This document shows, one piece after another, positions 27,614 to 35,275 of a DNA stretch of 64,000 nt (the first letter of the stretch is position 1; the number at the start of each line of letters is the position of its first letter). Origin of the DNA: Ruegeria sp. ANG-R (GTDB lineage: Bacteria > Pseudomonadota > Alphaproteobacteria > Rhodobacterales > Rhodobacteraceae); NCBI RefSeq assembly GCF_000813985.1, contig NZ_JWLJ01000009.1:93400-157399 (forward strand), in the 5' to 3' direction. Made by a program: the position numbers and the translations under genes. A model generated the notes under the pieces. The model saw only the letters and a list, made by a program, of their open reading frames with translations. It did not search any database and was not told where the DNA came from.

Positions 27614-28986
27614 CCAAGAAACCTACGCCTTCCTCTGATACTGAATCTGTTCTCACCCCGGCTTATGGGGGGCGTTTTATGCGCGAACCCATTCCCAAGT
27701 ACAGTATGCCCGAAAACGAGATGGATGCGGATTCAGCCTATCGTCTGATCCATGACGAATTGATGCTGGACGGAAATGCCCGCCTGAATCTGGCGACTTT
27801 CGTGACCACATGGATGGAGCCTCAGGCAGAGCGGCTGATGTCGGAAACCTTCGACAAGAACATGATCGACAAGGATGAGTACCCGAACACCGCAATGATC
27901 GAAGAACGTTGTATCAAGATCGTGGCAAATCTGTTCAATGCACCAGAGAATGCAACCGGCTCGTCCGCCATCGGATCGAGCGAGGCCGTGATGCTGGCGG
28001 GTATGGCGATGAAATGGAACTGGCGTGCGCGGCAGCGTGCAAAGGGGAAGCCGACCGACAAGCCAAACCTCATATTGGGTACCAACGTTCAGGTCGTCTG
28101 GGAAAAGTTCTGCCGGTATTGGGATGTCGAACCCCGGTACGTGCCGATGGCCGAAGATCGCTACGTGATCGACCCGGAGGACACGATTTCCAAGATTGAT
28201 GAGAACACCATCGGGATCATCGCTATTTTGGGAACAACCTTCACCGGCGAATATGAACCGATCAAAGAGGTGCACGATGCGCTGGTCGCCTCAAATTCCA
28301 AAACGGGTTTTGACGTTCCATTACATGTCGATGCGGCCAGTGGCGGCTTTGTCGCGCCGTTCCTGCAACCGGATCTGGAATGGGATTTCCGACTGCCGCA
28401 GGTGAAATCGATCAACGTGTCCGGGCATAAATATGGCCTGGTCTATCCTGGTGTCGGCTGGGTCGTCTGGCGCGACAAGTCGGAACTTCCGGAGGATCTG
28501 GTGTTCCATGTCAATTACCTGGGCGGCGACATGCCTACTTTTACCCTGAACTTCTCTCGCCCCGGGAACCAGATCGTTGGTCAGTATTACAATTTCCTGC
28601 GGCTGGGTCGGAACGGATATGCGCAAGTGATGGGTAATCTGGGTGCGATCGCCCAGCAACTTGCGGCGCGGATCGCCGATCTGGGGCCGTTCGAGCTGCT
28701 CAGCGATGGCAGTACTATCCCGGTGTTTGCATTCAAGGTAAAAGACCCTGACAATTTTACCGTGTATGACGTGTCCGACCAGTTGCGTCAGTACGGCTGG
28801 CAAGTGCCTGCGTATTCGATGCCCGAAGGCGCAGAGGATATCCATGTTCTTCGCATCGTCGTTCGCGAGGGTTTTAGTTTTGATATGGCTGAGATGCTCT
28901 TGCAGGACATGGGCAAGGTAATTGCGAAGCTGGAAAACCAGTCGGCCAACGGAAAGGACGGTTCGACGGTCTTTGCACACGTGTAG
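27610..28986 (+). CDS. gadB: Glutamate decarboxylase
   Basis: A 458-residue PLP enzyme converting glutamate to GABA and CO2 while consuming a proton. It has the GAD start (YGGRFMREPIPKYSMPENEM), GTTFTGEYEPI, the PLP-contacting HVDAASGGFVAPF and the Schiff-base Lys in SINVSGHKYGLVYPGVGW. The C-terminus (MAEMLLQDMGKVIAKLEN) is as in bacterial GADs, but the His-Thr ending used for pH gating in E. coli is replaced by FAHV. With the adjacent antiporter it forms a glutamate-dependent acid-resistance system. A terminator-like hairpin follows at 29095. Confidence 0.93.
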   Translation: MTKKPTPSSDTESVLTPAYGGRFMREPIPKYSMPENEMDADSAYRLIHDELMLDGNARLNLATFVTTWMEPQAERLMSETFDKNMIDKDEYPNTAMIEERCIKIVANLFNAPENATGSSAIGSSEAVMLAGMAMKWNWRARQRAKGKPTDKPNLILGTNVQVVWEKFCRYWDVEPRYVPMAEDRYVIDPEDTISKIDENTIGIIAILGTTFTGEYEPIKEVHDALVASNSKTGFDVPLHVDAASGGFVAPFLQPDLEWDFRLPQVKSINVSGHKYGLVYPGVGWVVWRDKSELPEDLVFHVNYLGGDMPTFTLNFSRPGNQIVGQYYNFLRLGRNGYAQVMGNLGAIAQQLAARIADLGPFELLSDGSTIPVFAFKVKDPDNFTVYDVSDQLRQYGWQVPAYSMPEGAEDIHVLRIVVREGFSFDMAEMLLQDMGKVIAKLENQSANGKDGSTVFAHV

Positions 28987-29094
28987 AGAGTCTGGCCAAG
29001 ATCCGGTGGTGCGTTTTGTTCGACAAGGCGCGCCATCGGGCCAGAGGTATCTGTATCGTCCCGTTCTGCAATCTTGTAGGCGCAGCACAGTGAC

Positions 29095-29138
29095 AACAGA
29101 GCGGCATTGTCAAACAGAGCCGAATTGACCGCTCTGTT
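29095..29138 (+). terminator. Hairpin terminator after gadB
   Basis: AACAGAGCGG and CCGCTCTGTT form a perfect 10-bp stem with a 24-base loop, continuing into TT and then C. It lies 109 bases after the decarboxylase stop and between convergent genes, so it may serve the rightward gad transcript. Confidence 0.55.
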
Positions 29139-29222
29139 TTCAACTGGGCAACTATTGGAAATTCAAAGATAAAGCGTTCCTGCGCAATCTGACAGGCAGG
29201 TTCCTTGGCGACACCTGCAGCG

Positions 29223-29477
29223 TCAGTTTTCGGCAAGTTTGTGACTGTCTTCAGCTGTCAAATCTAACCCGTAGGCTGCGCGCATCTGATCAATAAACTC
29301 GAGAGTATCTGCCTCGAAAGGTGACTTTCCCTCGAAGCTGTAGAGTACGATACCTTCGACCAGGTCACCCAGACTAATCTCATGCCGGGCCGCGACAGCC
29401 TTGAGGACCTTGAGAATGCGTTTATCAATACGCACCCCGGTCTGAACGCGTTCAACCTTTTTCCAGTTATCGGTCAT
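29223..29477 (-). CDS. Small ribbon-helix-helix-like protein
   Basis: An 84-residue protein. The segment VQTGVRIDKRILKVLKAVAARHEISLGDLVEGIVLYSFEG (read in parts) resembles a short beta strand followed by two helices, as in ribbon-helix-helix DNA-binding proteins, and the C-terminal half is a conserved FEGKSPFEADTLEFIDQMRAAYGLDLT tail. A decayed relative of the tail occurs 2.9 kb away at 32361-32516, so the family was present more than once. It lies downstream of the Hsp70-like gene on the same strand. No toxin partner is visible. Function unknown. Confidence 0.7.
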   Translation of the reverse strand: MTDNWKKVERVQTGVRIDKRILKVLKAVAARHEISLGDLVEGIVLYSFEGKSPFEADTLEFIDQMRAAYGLDLTAEDSHKLAEN

Positions 29478-29535
29478 CTAACTCCCTCTACTGCTTCTGG
29501 TGTGCCGTCGTACCGGCACCATAAGAACTTCATGT

Positions 29536-30852
29536 TCAATTCACAACGAACGTATTCCCAGACCCGGCCTGAACTTGGCGGCGTGTTTCCGTCGCCATCG
29601 CAAGGCCATCCACAACTGCCGTAAAGGTAGCCCCGCTCAGGATTTCAGCATTTGGAAACAGGTCTTTGAGGGATTGGCGAACAAGCTTCATTTTGCCGCC
29701 GCCGCCGACTTCGATAATCTGTGACACATCTTCGGCCGCGCAATGCGCCTTGGCCAATGTCTCTTCAATCTCGCGTCTCAGGATGTCCGAGCTTTTCATG
29801 ATGGCCGCATCGAACTCATCAACGGTTATGTCTGTCGTCAGGCCCGAGTCGAGTAACGACAAATCAACGTGTTGATATCCCTGATCCGTCGTGTTCAACG
29901 CGATCTTTGTCGCCTCGGTCAGCATCGCAAGCTCGTGGCCGCTTTCGAACTCGATAACATTCTTCAAACGTTCAAACGGGCGTTTTTTCGGTGCCAGATA
30001 GATAAGCTCCCGCACCTCGCGAAGCGTTTTCGCATTATAGAGGAACGGGATTTTTTCCCAGGTCGATAGATCGGCAAAGATCGAGATCGGGGCGGTTACA
30101 GTTTCATCGGCCATCGCCCGTCGGATTTTTGATTTGTGCCCGAGATGGGGCATAAAGAAATTCAGGCTGGTTTGACGGTCGAAATCCGTTCCACCCAGCC
30201 GCAGACCATGTGAGGCCAATATGTCGATCAATCGGTATTCTGTTGCCTCTTTGCCTTTGCGGAACAGCGTGAAATCTGATGTTCCGCCGCCGATATCAAC
30301 TACGAGACCAAGAGAGTTGCGATGCAGCTTATCCTGTTCGGACAGCGCAGCGGCTTCCGGTTCTGCCATAAAGTCCACATGCTCAAACCCAGCGCGCAGA
30401 AAGCACTGTTTCAGATCGGCCTCGGCCTGTGCGTCTTTCACTTGGTCGCGCGTGTGGAAATGGACGGGCCGACCCGCAAGAGCGTGCGAAAAGGAAAGGC
30501 CGGTGCAGTCCTCTGCCCGGGCTTTGATGGTGGTCAGATAGTCGCATATGATATCGAAGCCATCCATACGCCGTCCGTTCAGCAGCCGGCTTTCTGACAT
30601 TATGGGCGACCCGAGAAGGCTTTTGAGTGATCGCATGTAACGGCCGGGTTCCCCTTCCGACAGGGCAATGTTTGCCGCGGTGCCGTAATAGGTCGAGTTG
30701 TCATCGGCGTTGAAGAACACCGAAGTCGGAATCGTATCACGGTCTGGCTCAAGCGGCAGCCGGGTGATCTTGCCGTCGGCAAGCATCGCCGCGGCAGAGT
30801 TCGAGGTTCCGAAATCGACGGCGAGGATCGGGGCCTTTTCCTGTACTGGCAT
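29536..30852 (-). CDS. Hsp70-family (YegD/DnaK-like) ATPase
   Basis: A 438-residue protein with the actin/Hsp70 ATPase fold: phosphate 1 loop LAVDFGTSNSAAA, the phosphate 2 region GLVVDIGGGTSDFTLF and the adenosine motif IIEVGGGGKMKLVRQSL. It stops at the end of the ATPase domain and lacks the peptide-binding domain of DnaK, like YegD. The start at 30852 (MPVQEKAPILAVDFG) has AGGAGG 8 bases upstream; a start 117 bases earlier is open but not family-like. The role is probably a specialised chaperone or regulator. Confidence 0.88.
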   Translation of the reverse strand: MPVQEKAPILAVDFGTSNSAAAMLADGKITRLPLEPDRDTIPTSVFFNADDNSTYYGTAANIALSEGEPGRYMRSLKSLLGSPIMSESRLLNGRRMDGFDIICDYLTTIKARAEDCTGLSFSHALAGRPVHFHTRDQVKDAQAEADLKQCFLRAGFEHVDFMAEPEAAALSEQDKLHRNSLGLVVDIGGGTSDFTLFRKGKEATEYRLIDILASHGLRLGGTDFDRQTSLNFFMPHLGHKSKIRRAMADETVTAPISIFADLSTWEKIPFLYNAKTLREVRELIYLAPKKRPFERLKNVIEFESGHELAMLTEATKIALNTTDQGYQHVDLSLLDSGLTTDITVDEFDAAIMKSSDILRREIEETLAKAHCAAEDVSQIIEVGGGGKMKLVRQSLKDLFPNAEILSGATFTAVVDGLAMATETRRQVQAGSGNTFVVN

Positions 30853-31028
30853 TGGAAATGCCTCCTGCGTTTGACCAGTGATAGCGATAGTCGGTCCGAC
30901 GGTTGATTCGACAGTGCCCGGAACCCTGTCGTACGGTTCGGTAAAGGTTGATTGGTACCAAGTTACCATATTAAGTGCAAGCAGAATCGAGTTCTGAACC
31001 TACATGTAAACGACACCGGGAGAGTCGA

Positions 31029-31647
31029 ATGGAGCAATTGATCGGAAATCTCGGGTGGTTTGCTCTGACCGTGGTCCCGCTTATCCTGACACCCGGACCC
31101 GATATCCTGTTGGTTATGTCGCAGGGTTTGGCACTTGACCGCAAGGCGGTACTGAAGGCCGTCAATGGAATATCATTGGGGTACGGAGCCCATGCAATCC
31201 TGGCTGCAGTGGGAATTGCTGCCCTGATCAGCGCATCTCCCTTCCTGTTTGGGCTGCTCAAGATGGCGGGCGTTCTGTATCTTGCCTATCTGGCAACAAG
31301 CATGATCGGGCGGCATTTTCGGGCGCCGTCGCAGCGAAGGTGCAAAAGGCCAAAAAGCTGACAATCTGGCGCGGCTTTCTGACCAGCTTCCTGAACCCGA
31401 AGGGTATGCTGGTTTTCTTTCTCTGCTGCCCCAGTTTGTTGATGAGGCCGGCAGCAGGCCAGGGTTGCAGGCTATTGTTTTGTCTCTGGTTTTCATTGTG
31501 TTGTGTTTCGTGGTCTACCTGACCATTGGTTTGCTGGCCCGGGGACTGGCTGCGCGTGGATCATCCAGCCCGTGCGGACAGAGGATTGCAAACGGCCTTG
31601 GTGGTGGGTTGCTGAGTTTGGCAGCCGTGCGCATGGCCATAAGCTAG
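31029..31647 (+). pseudogene. LysE/RhtB-family amino acid exporter, two frameshifts
   Basis: The first 95 or so codons encode a normal LysE N-terminus (LTPGPDILLVMSQGLALDRKAVLKAV). The frame is lost near 31306-31320, where the family sequence continues in the next frame as FSGAVAAKVQKAKKLTIWRGFLTSFLNPKG. It is lost again near 31412-31424 and resumes as LLPQFVDEAGSRPGLQAIVLSLVFIVLCFVVYLTIG. Joined, the three parts make one complete exporter of about 205 residues. Each shift equals a one-base loss or a two-base gain. As read the gene cannot make a functional transporter. Confidence 0.85.
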
Positions 31648-31687
31648 TCTGGAAGCGGAGTGGTTGATCAATGCAAATCAAGCGGTC

Positions 31688-31715
31688 TTGACACTTAGAG
31701 TTTAGATACTAAATA
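31688..31715 (+). promoter_or_regulatory. Promoter and operator of the marR gene
   Basis: TTGACA at 31688-31693 and TAAATA at 31710-31715 are 16 bases apart and read toward the MarR start at 31723. The palindrome TTTAG-ATA-CTAAA at 31701-31713 overlaps the spacer and the -10 box, the classical place for autorepression. An almost identical palindrome follows the marR gene at 32208. With the -10 so close to the ATG the leader would be very short. Confidence 0.6.
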
Positions 31716-31722
31716 TAATGCC

Positions 31723-32184
31723 ATGACCGAGGATACGAACAAGACGATTGGGCAGATATTTGATCTGATAGATCAGATATTGTTCATGGAAAAGAAATCA
31801 CGCGTGCTGGTAGGCGACGTAACATTTTTCCCGTCCGAAGTTAACCTGATCCTCTTTATTCACATGAACCCGGACGAAAATGTGACGCAGATGGCGACGC
31901 AGTTGGGGATTACCAAAGGCGCTGTGTCCCAGACCCTCGCCAGGCTAGAGAAAAAGGGTGTGTTGAGACGGTCCAAGATACCCGGCACCAAAAACGAGTC
32001 TCTGGTCGAGCTGCTGCCGTTTGGTCTGGACGTTGCCAACCGGTGTTTGCTGGTAAGGCGGGAACTGGATGCCAAATTCGGTACCTACCTGACAAACGTG
32101 TCAAGCGAAGAGAAAAAGACGATCTCTCGATTTATGGGCTATCTCATCGAAACCTTCAATGAGGAAACCGAGAAGCTTCAGTAG
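31723..32184 (+). CDS. MarR-family transcriptional regulator
   Basis: A 153-residue winged-helix regulator. The DNA-binding core is MATQLGITKGAVSQTLARLEKKGVLRRSKIPGTKNESLVELLPFG (read in parts, about residues 52-100), with flanking dimerisation helices. It is intact although the genes on both sides are broken. Palindromes of the form TTTAG-N3-CTAAA lie just before its start and just after its stop, suggesting that it represses itself and the downstream unit. Its original targets were probably the exporter-like genes now decayed. Confidence 0.9.
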   Translation: MTEDTNKTIGQIFDLIDQILFMEKKSRVLVGDVTFFPSEVNLILFIHMNPDENVTQMATQLGITKGAVSQTLARLEKKGVLRRSKIPGTKNESLVELLPFGLDVANRCLLVRRELDAKFGTYLTNVSSEEKKTISRFMGYLIETFNEETEKLQ

Positions 32185-32207
32185 ATCGGAAAAATTTTGG
32201 CCAAAGT

Positions 32208-32222
32208 GTTTAGCTTCTAAAC
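32208..32222. promoter_or_regulatory. Second MarR-type operator palindrome
   Basis: GTTTAG-CTT-CTAAAC has perfect 6-base arms and the same TTTAG-N3-CTAAA core as the site in the marR promoter. It lies 24 bases after the marR stop and 63 bases before the ATG of the broken downstream gene. The repeat of the same core in two promoter regions 500 bases apart is strong support for a common regulator. Confidence 0.65.
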
Positions 32223-32284
32223 GTATTCTGCGCCAATCACCTCTGCCAGAAGACCTGGCGGGCAATACTCTGAAAGGAAATGCT

Positions 32285-32516
32285 ATGACCACCAAACTGA
32301 ACACAGTGCCTTCGGATGAGAAGATCGCTGAATACGAAGCAGCGGGCCCCCAGTATGTGAGATCTTCTGGAAGGTATTACGCTTTCCGCATTCGAAGGTG
32401 CCTCGCCCTTTGCATATGCTGAAAGTCTGGAAACCATCGAACGGATTTGTGCTGCGTTTGATGTTGATCCTGCATCCTATGCAAATGCTGTTGGGGAGCC
32501 GTCCGAAGATGCTTGA
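32285..32516 (+). pseudogene. Chimeric remnant ending in an RHH-like small-protein tail
   Basis: An ATG with GAAAGGA upstream opens MTTKLNTVPSDEKIAEYEAAG, an unidentified N-terminus. About 25 codons on, coding sense moves to another frame (from 32361): DLLEGITLSAFEGASPF and onward to a stop at 32516. This second part matches the tail of the small protein at 29223-29477 (DLVEGIVLYSFEGKSPF). So a gene start and the end of a small ribbon-helix-helix-like gene appear to have been joined out of frame. The N-terminal residues recall dioxygenase openings (EYEADG), but this is too short to assign. Confidence 0.65.
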
Positions 32517-32520
32517 CTGA

Positions 32521-32996
32521 GAGATCTTTGTATTCGCCGCCGCTCTGGGTCTCGCTGCTGCCACACCGGGCCCCGGCCTAGCAGCGATCCTTGCGACCGC
32601 AATGGCGCAAGGTGCGCGCAGGACGATCTGGTTCTGCCCTAGAAGACTTGGAACGCCCCGGTGTCCGTTGGACCAGGCGCGAAACAATCGCGTCAAACAA
32701 GCCCGGTGACCCGTTTTCTGGGTGGCTTTGCCGTCACCATGGGTAATCCGAAGATGATGCTTTTCTACATTGCTCTGCTGCCCAGCGTTGTGCCCGCAGA
32801 CAGAATTGACACGGGAATGGCTATTGCCCTTGTGATTACAACACTGGTGGTGTTGTCGGTTGTTTTAGGTATCTACCTTTTTGCCGCTGAAGCCGGTCGT
32901 AACGCGATGGCAAGCCGGCGGTCGGTGCAGAGGTTCAATCGTGCAACCGCAACCGTTCTCGGGGGTGCTGCTGTTTGGATCTTCAGTCGCCAGTAG
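32521..32996 (+). pseudogene. Second LysE/RhtB exporter, internal deletion
   Basis: From 32521 one frame encodes a LysE N-terminus (FVFAAALGLAAATPGPGLAAILATAMAQGARRTIWFC) directly after an in-frame stop. It then breaks off near 32640. In a different frame the C-terminal half follows (KTWNAPVSVGPG, then FLGGFAVTMGNPKMMLFYIALLPSVVPA and two more membrane helices) to the stop at 32996. About 35-40 codons expected between the halves are missing, and the start codon appears to have been lost by a small duplication (TTGACTGAGAGATC). The gene is dead as read. Confidence 0.8.
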
Positions 32997-33081
32997 CCGG
33001 GATTGAATTTCTACGTTGAGCCCTTGGGCCTCAAGCAAGTTCAATCGATCTTCGACGGAAGATAAATTCCCAAGAAATCCT

Positions 33082-34101
33082 TCATTCCGCCAGAGATACC
33101 CGCTGTGATCGGTAGGATCTGGGTGAGACCTTGTAAGATTTTGAAAAGGTGCGTGAAAAATGGGCGGGATCTGAAAACCCCGTATCCATGGCGATCTGTG
33201 TGATATTTCTGTCCGAGTTCAACAGCAGCCACCGTGCGTGTTCCAGCTGCATCGAGCGCCTGAACTTGCCGGGGCTCATTCCCGTATGCCCGATAAAAAT
33301 CCGGTGCAATTGTGAAGTGCTCATGCCGATACTGGCTGCGATCTCACTAACGTCCAACGGTTGGCTCAGGTCTTCACGCATCAATTGGATGGCCATACGA
33401 ATCCGCCCGTCTGCGCTGGTTTCGTATTTGGTCAATGGTGTCATTGCCATGTCGGTAGAAGCGCGGAACCTGTCGACGCTCATTTCAACAAGACCCTTCA
33501 ATGCTCGTTGACGGCCCAGTTTCCGCGCGAGCAGGTTAATCGCCAGATCGATTGAGGCCGTTCCGCCTGGGCAGGTAATAATCCGTTCATCTTCTACGAA
33601 TATGTCTCTGCTGCTGACCTGAACATTCTTGTAGCGCTCGATAAAGTCACGGCGATGCCGGTGATGTACAACCGCGTGTTTCCCTTTCAGTAGACCCGCC
33701 TGAGCTATAATGAACGATGCTGTGCAAAGCCCGACCACCGTCCCGCCACGTTCGTGGTATTCCCTCAAATACTTGAGGGTCGCAGATGGCACCTGGTCAA
33801 TATGCGGCATCAGACCACCCACAATAACCAGGTAGTCGGGATCGGCTAAATCCCGAAATGCCACGTCAGGATAGACCTTGATGCCGGCGCTTGACGTGAC
33901 CGGCAATCTGTCTGGCCCGCATATGTCCCACCGACAATATATCTGGCGATTGCGGTTATCGTCGTCGGCGGCATGGCGCAACGTGTCGACAAATCCGCTC
34001 AGTGCCAGAATCGGAAACGTGTGGGTCATGGTCAGCCCGAAACTGATTTCCGGTTTGCTTGGGCTCTCGCGCTGGCTGGCGGAATTCATCGAAGCAGTCA
34101 T
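33082..34101 (-). CDS. GlxA-type AraC regulator (DJ-1/PfpI plus AraC)
   Basis: A 339-residue regulator. The N-terminal DJ-1/PfpI-like domain (about 25-190) includes the nucleophile-elbow-like GLCTASFIIAQAG, and a C-terminal AraC domain has two helix-turn-helices (LDVSEIAASIGMSTSQLHRIFIGHTG and NITQIAMDTGFSDPAHFSRTFSKSY). It is divergent from the racemase-family gene with 95 bases between, which include the 10-base palindrome GTCTTAAGAC at 34160-34169. Position makes it the likely activator of the racemase-TRAP-Kbl-SDR operon. Relatives respond to amines and amino acid derivatives. Confidence 0.9.
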   Translation of the reverse strand: MTASMNSASQRESPSKPEISFGLTMTHTFPILALSGFVDTLRHAADDDNRNRQIYCRWDICGPDRLPVTSSAGIKVYPDVAFRDLADPDYLVIVGGLMPHIDQVPSATLKYLREYHERGGTVVGLCTASFIIAQAGLLKGKHAVVHHRHRRDFIERYKNVQVSSRDIFVEDERIITCPGGTASIDLAINLLARKLGRQRALKGLVEMSVDRFRASTDMAMTPLTKYETSADGRIRMAIQLMREDLSQPLDVSEIAASIGMSTSQLHRIFIGHTGMSPGKFRRSMQLEHARWLLLNSDRNITQIAMDTGFSDPAHFSRTFSKSYKVSPRSYRSQRVSLAE

Positions 34102-34196
34102 GCAGGTTTTCTACAAGAAAATGCGATAAAAATGCAAGTCTAAGCTGGATGCCTCGGTAGTCTTAAGACAGTGACGCGCAATAATAAGGATAACTC

Positions 34197-35222
34197 ATGA
34201 AGCTGGATCGAGAAATTGAGCTGCTTGGTGTTCATGCAGAAGGTGAAATCGGTCGGGTTATCGTAAGTGGGGCGCCAGACATTCCCGGCGCCACGATGGT
34301 CGACAAGATGAACCACATCAACAATGTCGATGACAGCCTGATGCGGGTCTGCCTGTACGAACCACGTGGCGCGTCCCAGATGACAATCAACCTGCTGACG
34401 CCGCCCTGTCGCGAGGGTGCGGATATGGGGTTCTTTCCCATGCAGGCAGACGGTGCCCATGCCATGTCGGGTTCGAATACCATTTGTGTGACCACCGCAC
34501 TTCTGGAGGCCGGGATCGTTCAGCCGACCGGGCCGAAGACTGTGGTGAAGCTGGATACGCCCGCGGGCCTTATCGAAGCAACCGCCGACTGGACAGGCGA
34601 CAAGGTCGAGCGTGTCACGATCGACATGCCGGTGAGTTTTGTCGAGCATCTGGACCATCCGCTCGAGGTTCCGGGTCTTGGAACGATCCACGTGGATGTG
34701 GCGTTTGGGGGGTGCTACTTCGCCCTCGTTCGAGCCGAGGATCTGGGCTATAAGATCGCGCCGGAAGAAGCGCGCGATCTTGTCGAACTGGGTGCACGCA
34801 TCAATGCAGCCGCTCAGGAGCAGATCGAGGTTCAGCATCCCGAGGTGGAAAGCTTCAATCGCGTCGAATATCCGATGTTCGTCGCAGGCCACGGCAAAGA
34901 AATCCGCAATGCGACGATCATCTTTCCGGGCCGCATTGACCGGTCTCCGTGCGGCACGGGCACCGCTGCCCGCCTAGCTGTGATGCTGGAGCGCGGAGAG
35001 ATATCGGCCGAGGATGTGGTGTCCTCGCGCTCGATCATCGATGGCGAATTCATCGCAACAATCAAGTCGATGACAACCTGCGGAGATCGCACCGCGATAT
35101 GTCCAACGGTCTCAGGTCGTGGCTGGATCTATGGTCGCCATTTCCTGGGAGTTCATCCAACCGATCCGTTTCCGCTGGGATACACGCTCTCGGACTGTTG
35201 GGGCGCAGAAAAGCCCCGCTAA
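34197..35222 (+). CDS. Proline racemase/hydroxyproline epimerase family, Ser/Cys type
   Basis: A 341-residue cofactor-independent racemase-family enzyme. In proline racemase two Cys act as acid and base. Here the first is Ser91 (HAMSGSNTI, in place of the usual MCGH) and the second Cys252 is kept (DRSPCGTGTA). Ser/Cys members are known in this family and have been assigned 3- or 4-hydroxyproline epimerase or trans-3-hydroxyproline dehydratase activities. It heads an operon with a TRAP transporter, a Kbl homologue and an SDR; no hydroxyproline-pathway oxidase, dehydratase or deaminase is present. That context suggests a beta-hydroxy amino acid as substrate. AAGGA lies about 8 bases before the ATG. 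Confidence 0.85.
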   Translation: MKLDREIELLGVHAEGEIGRVIVSGAPDIPGATMVDKMNHINNVDDSLMRVCLYEPRGASQMTINLLTPPCREGADMGFFPMQADGAHAMSGSNTICVTTALLEAGIVQPTGPKTVVKLDTPAGLIEATADWTGDKVERVTIDMPVSFVEHLDHPLEVPGLGTIHVDVAFGGCYFALVRAEDLGYKIAPEEARDLVELGARINAAAQEQIEVQHPEVESFNRVEYPMFVAGHGKEIRNATIIFPGRIDRSPCGTGTAARLAVMLERGEISAEDVVSSRSIIDGEFIATIKSMTTCGDRTAICPTVSGRGWIYGRHFLGVHPTDPFPLGYTLSDCWGAEKPR

Positions 35223-35275
35223 TCAAACCGCTACAGCCATGTAGCACATTAACCCAGACTTTAGGGAGGACTCGA

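Noticed and set aside
32159..32284. Upstream extension of the small remnant frame into the marR gene
   Set aside because: It starts inside the MarR coding region. The ATG at 32285 has its own ribosome-binding site.
34949..35275. N-terminal extension of the DctP frame by 109 codons
   Set aside because: It overlaps the racemase gene out of frame. The ATG at 35276 has a good ribosome-binding site and is followed directly by the signal peptide.
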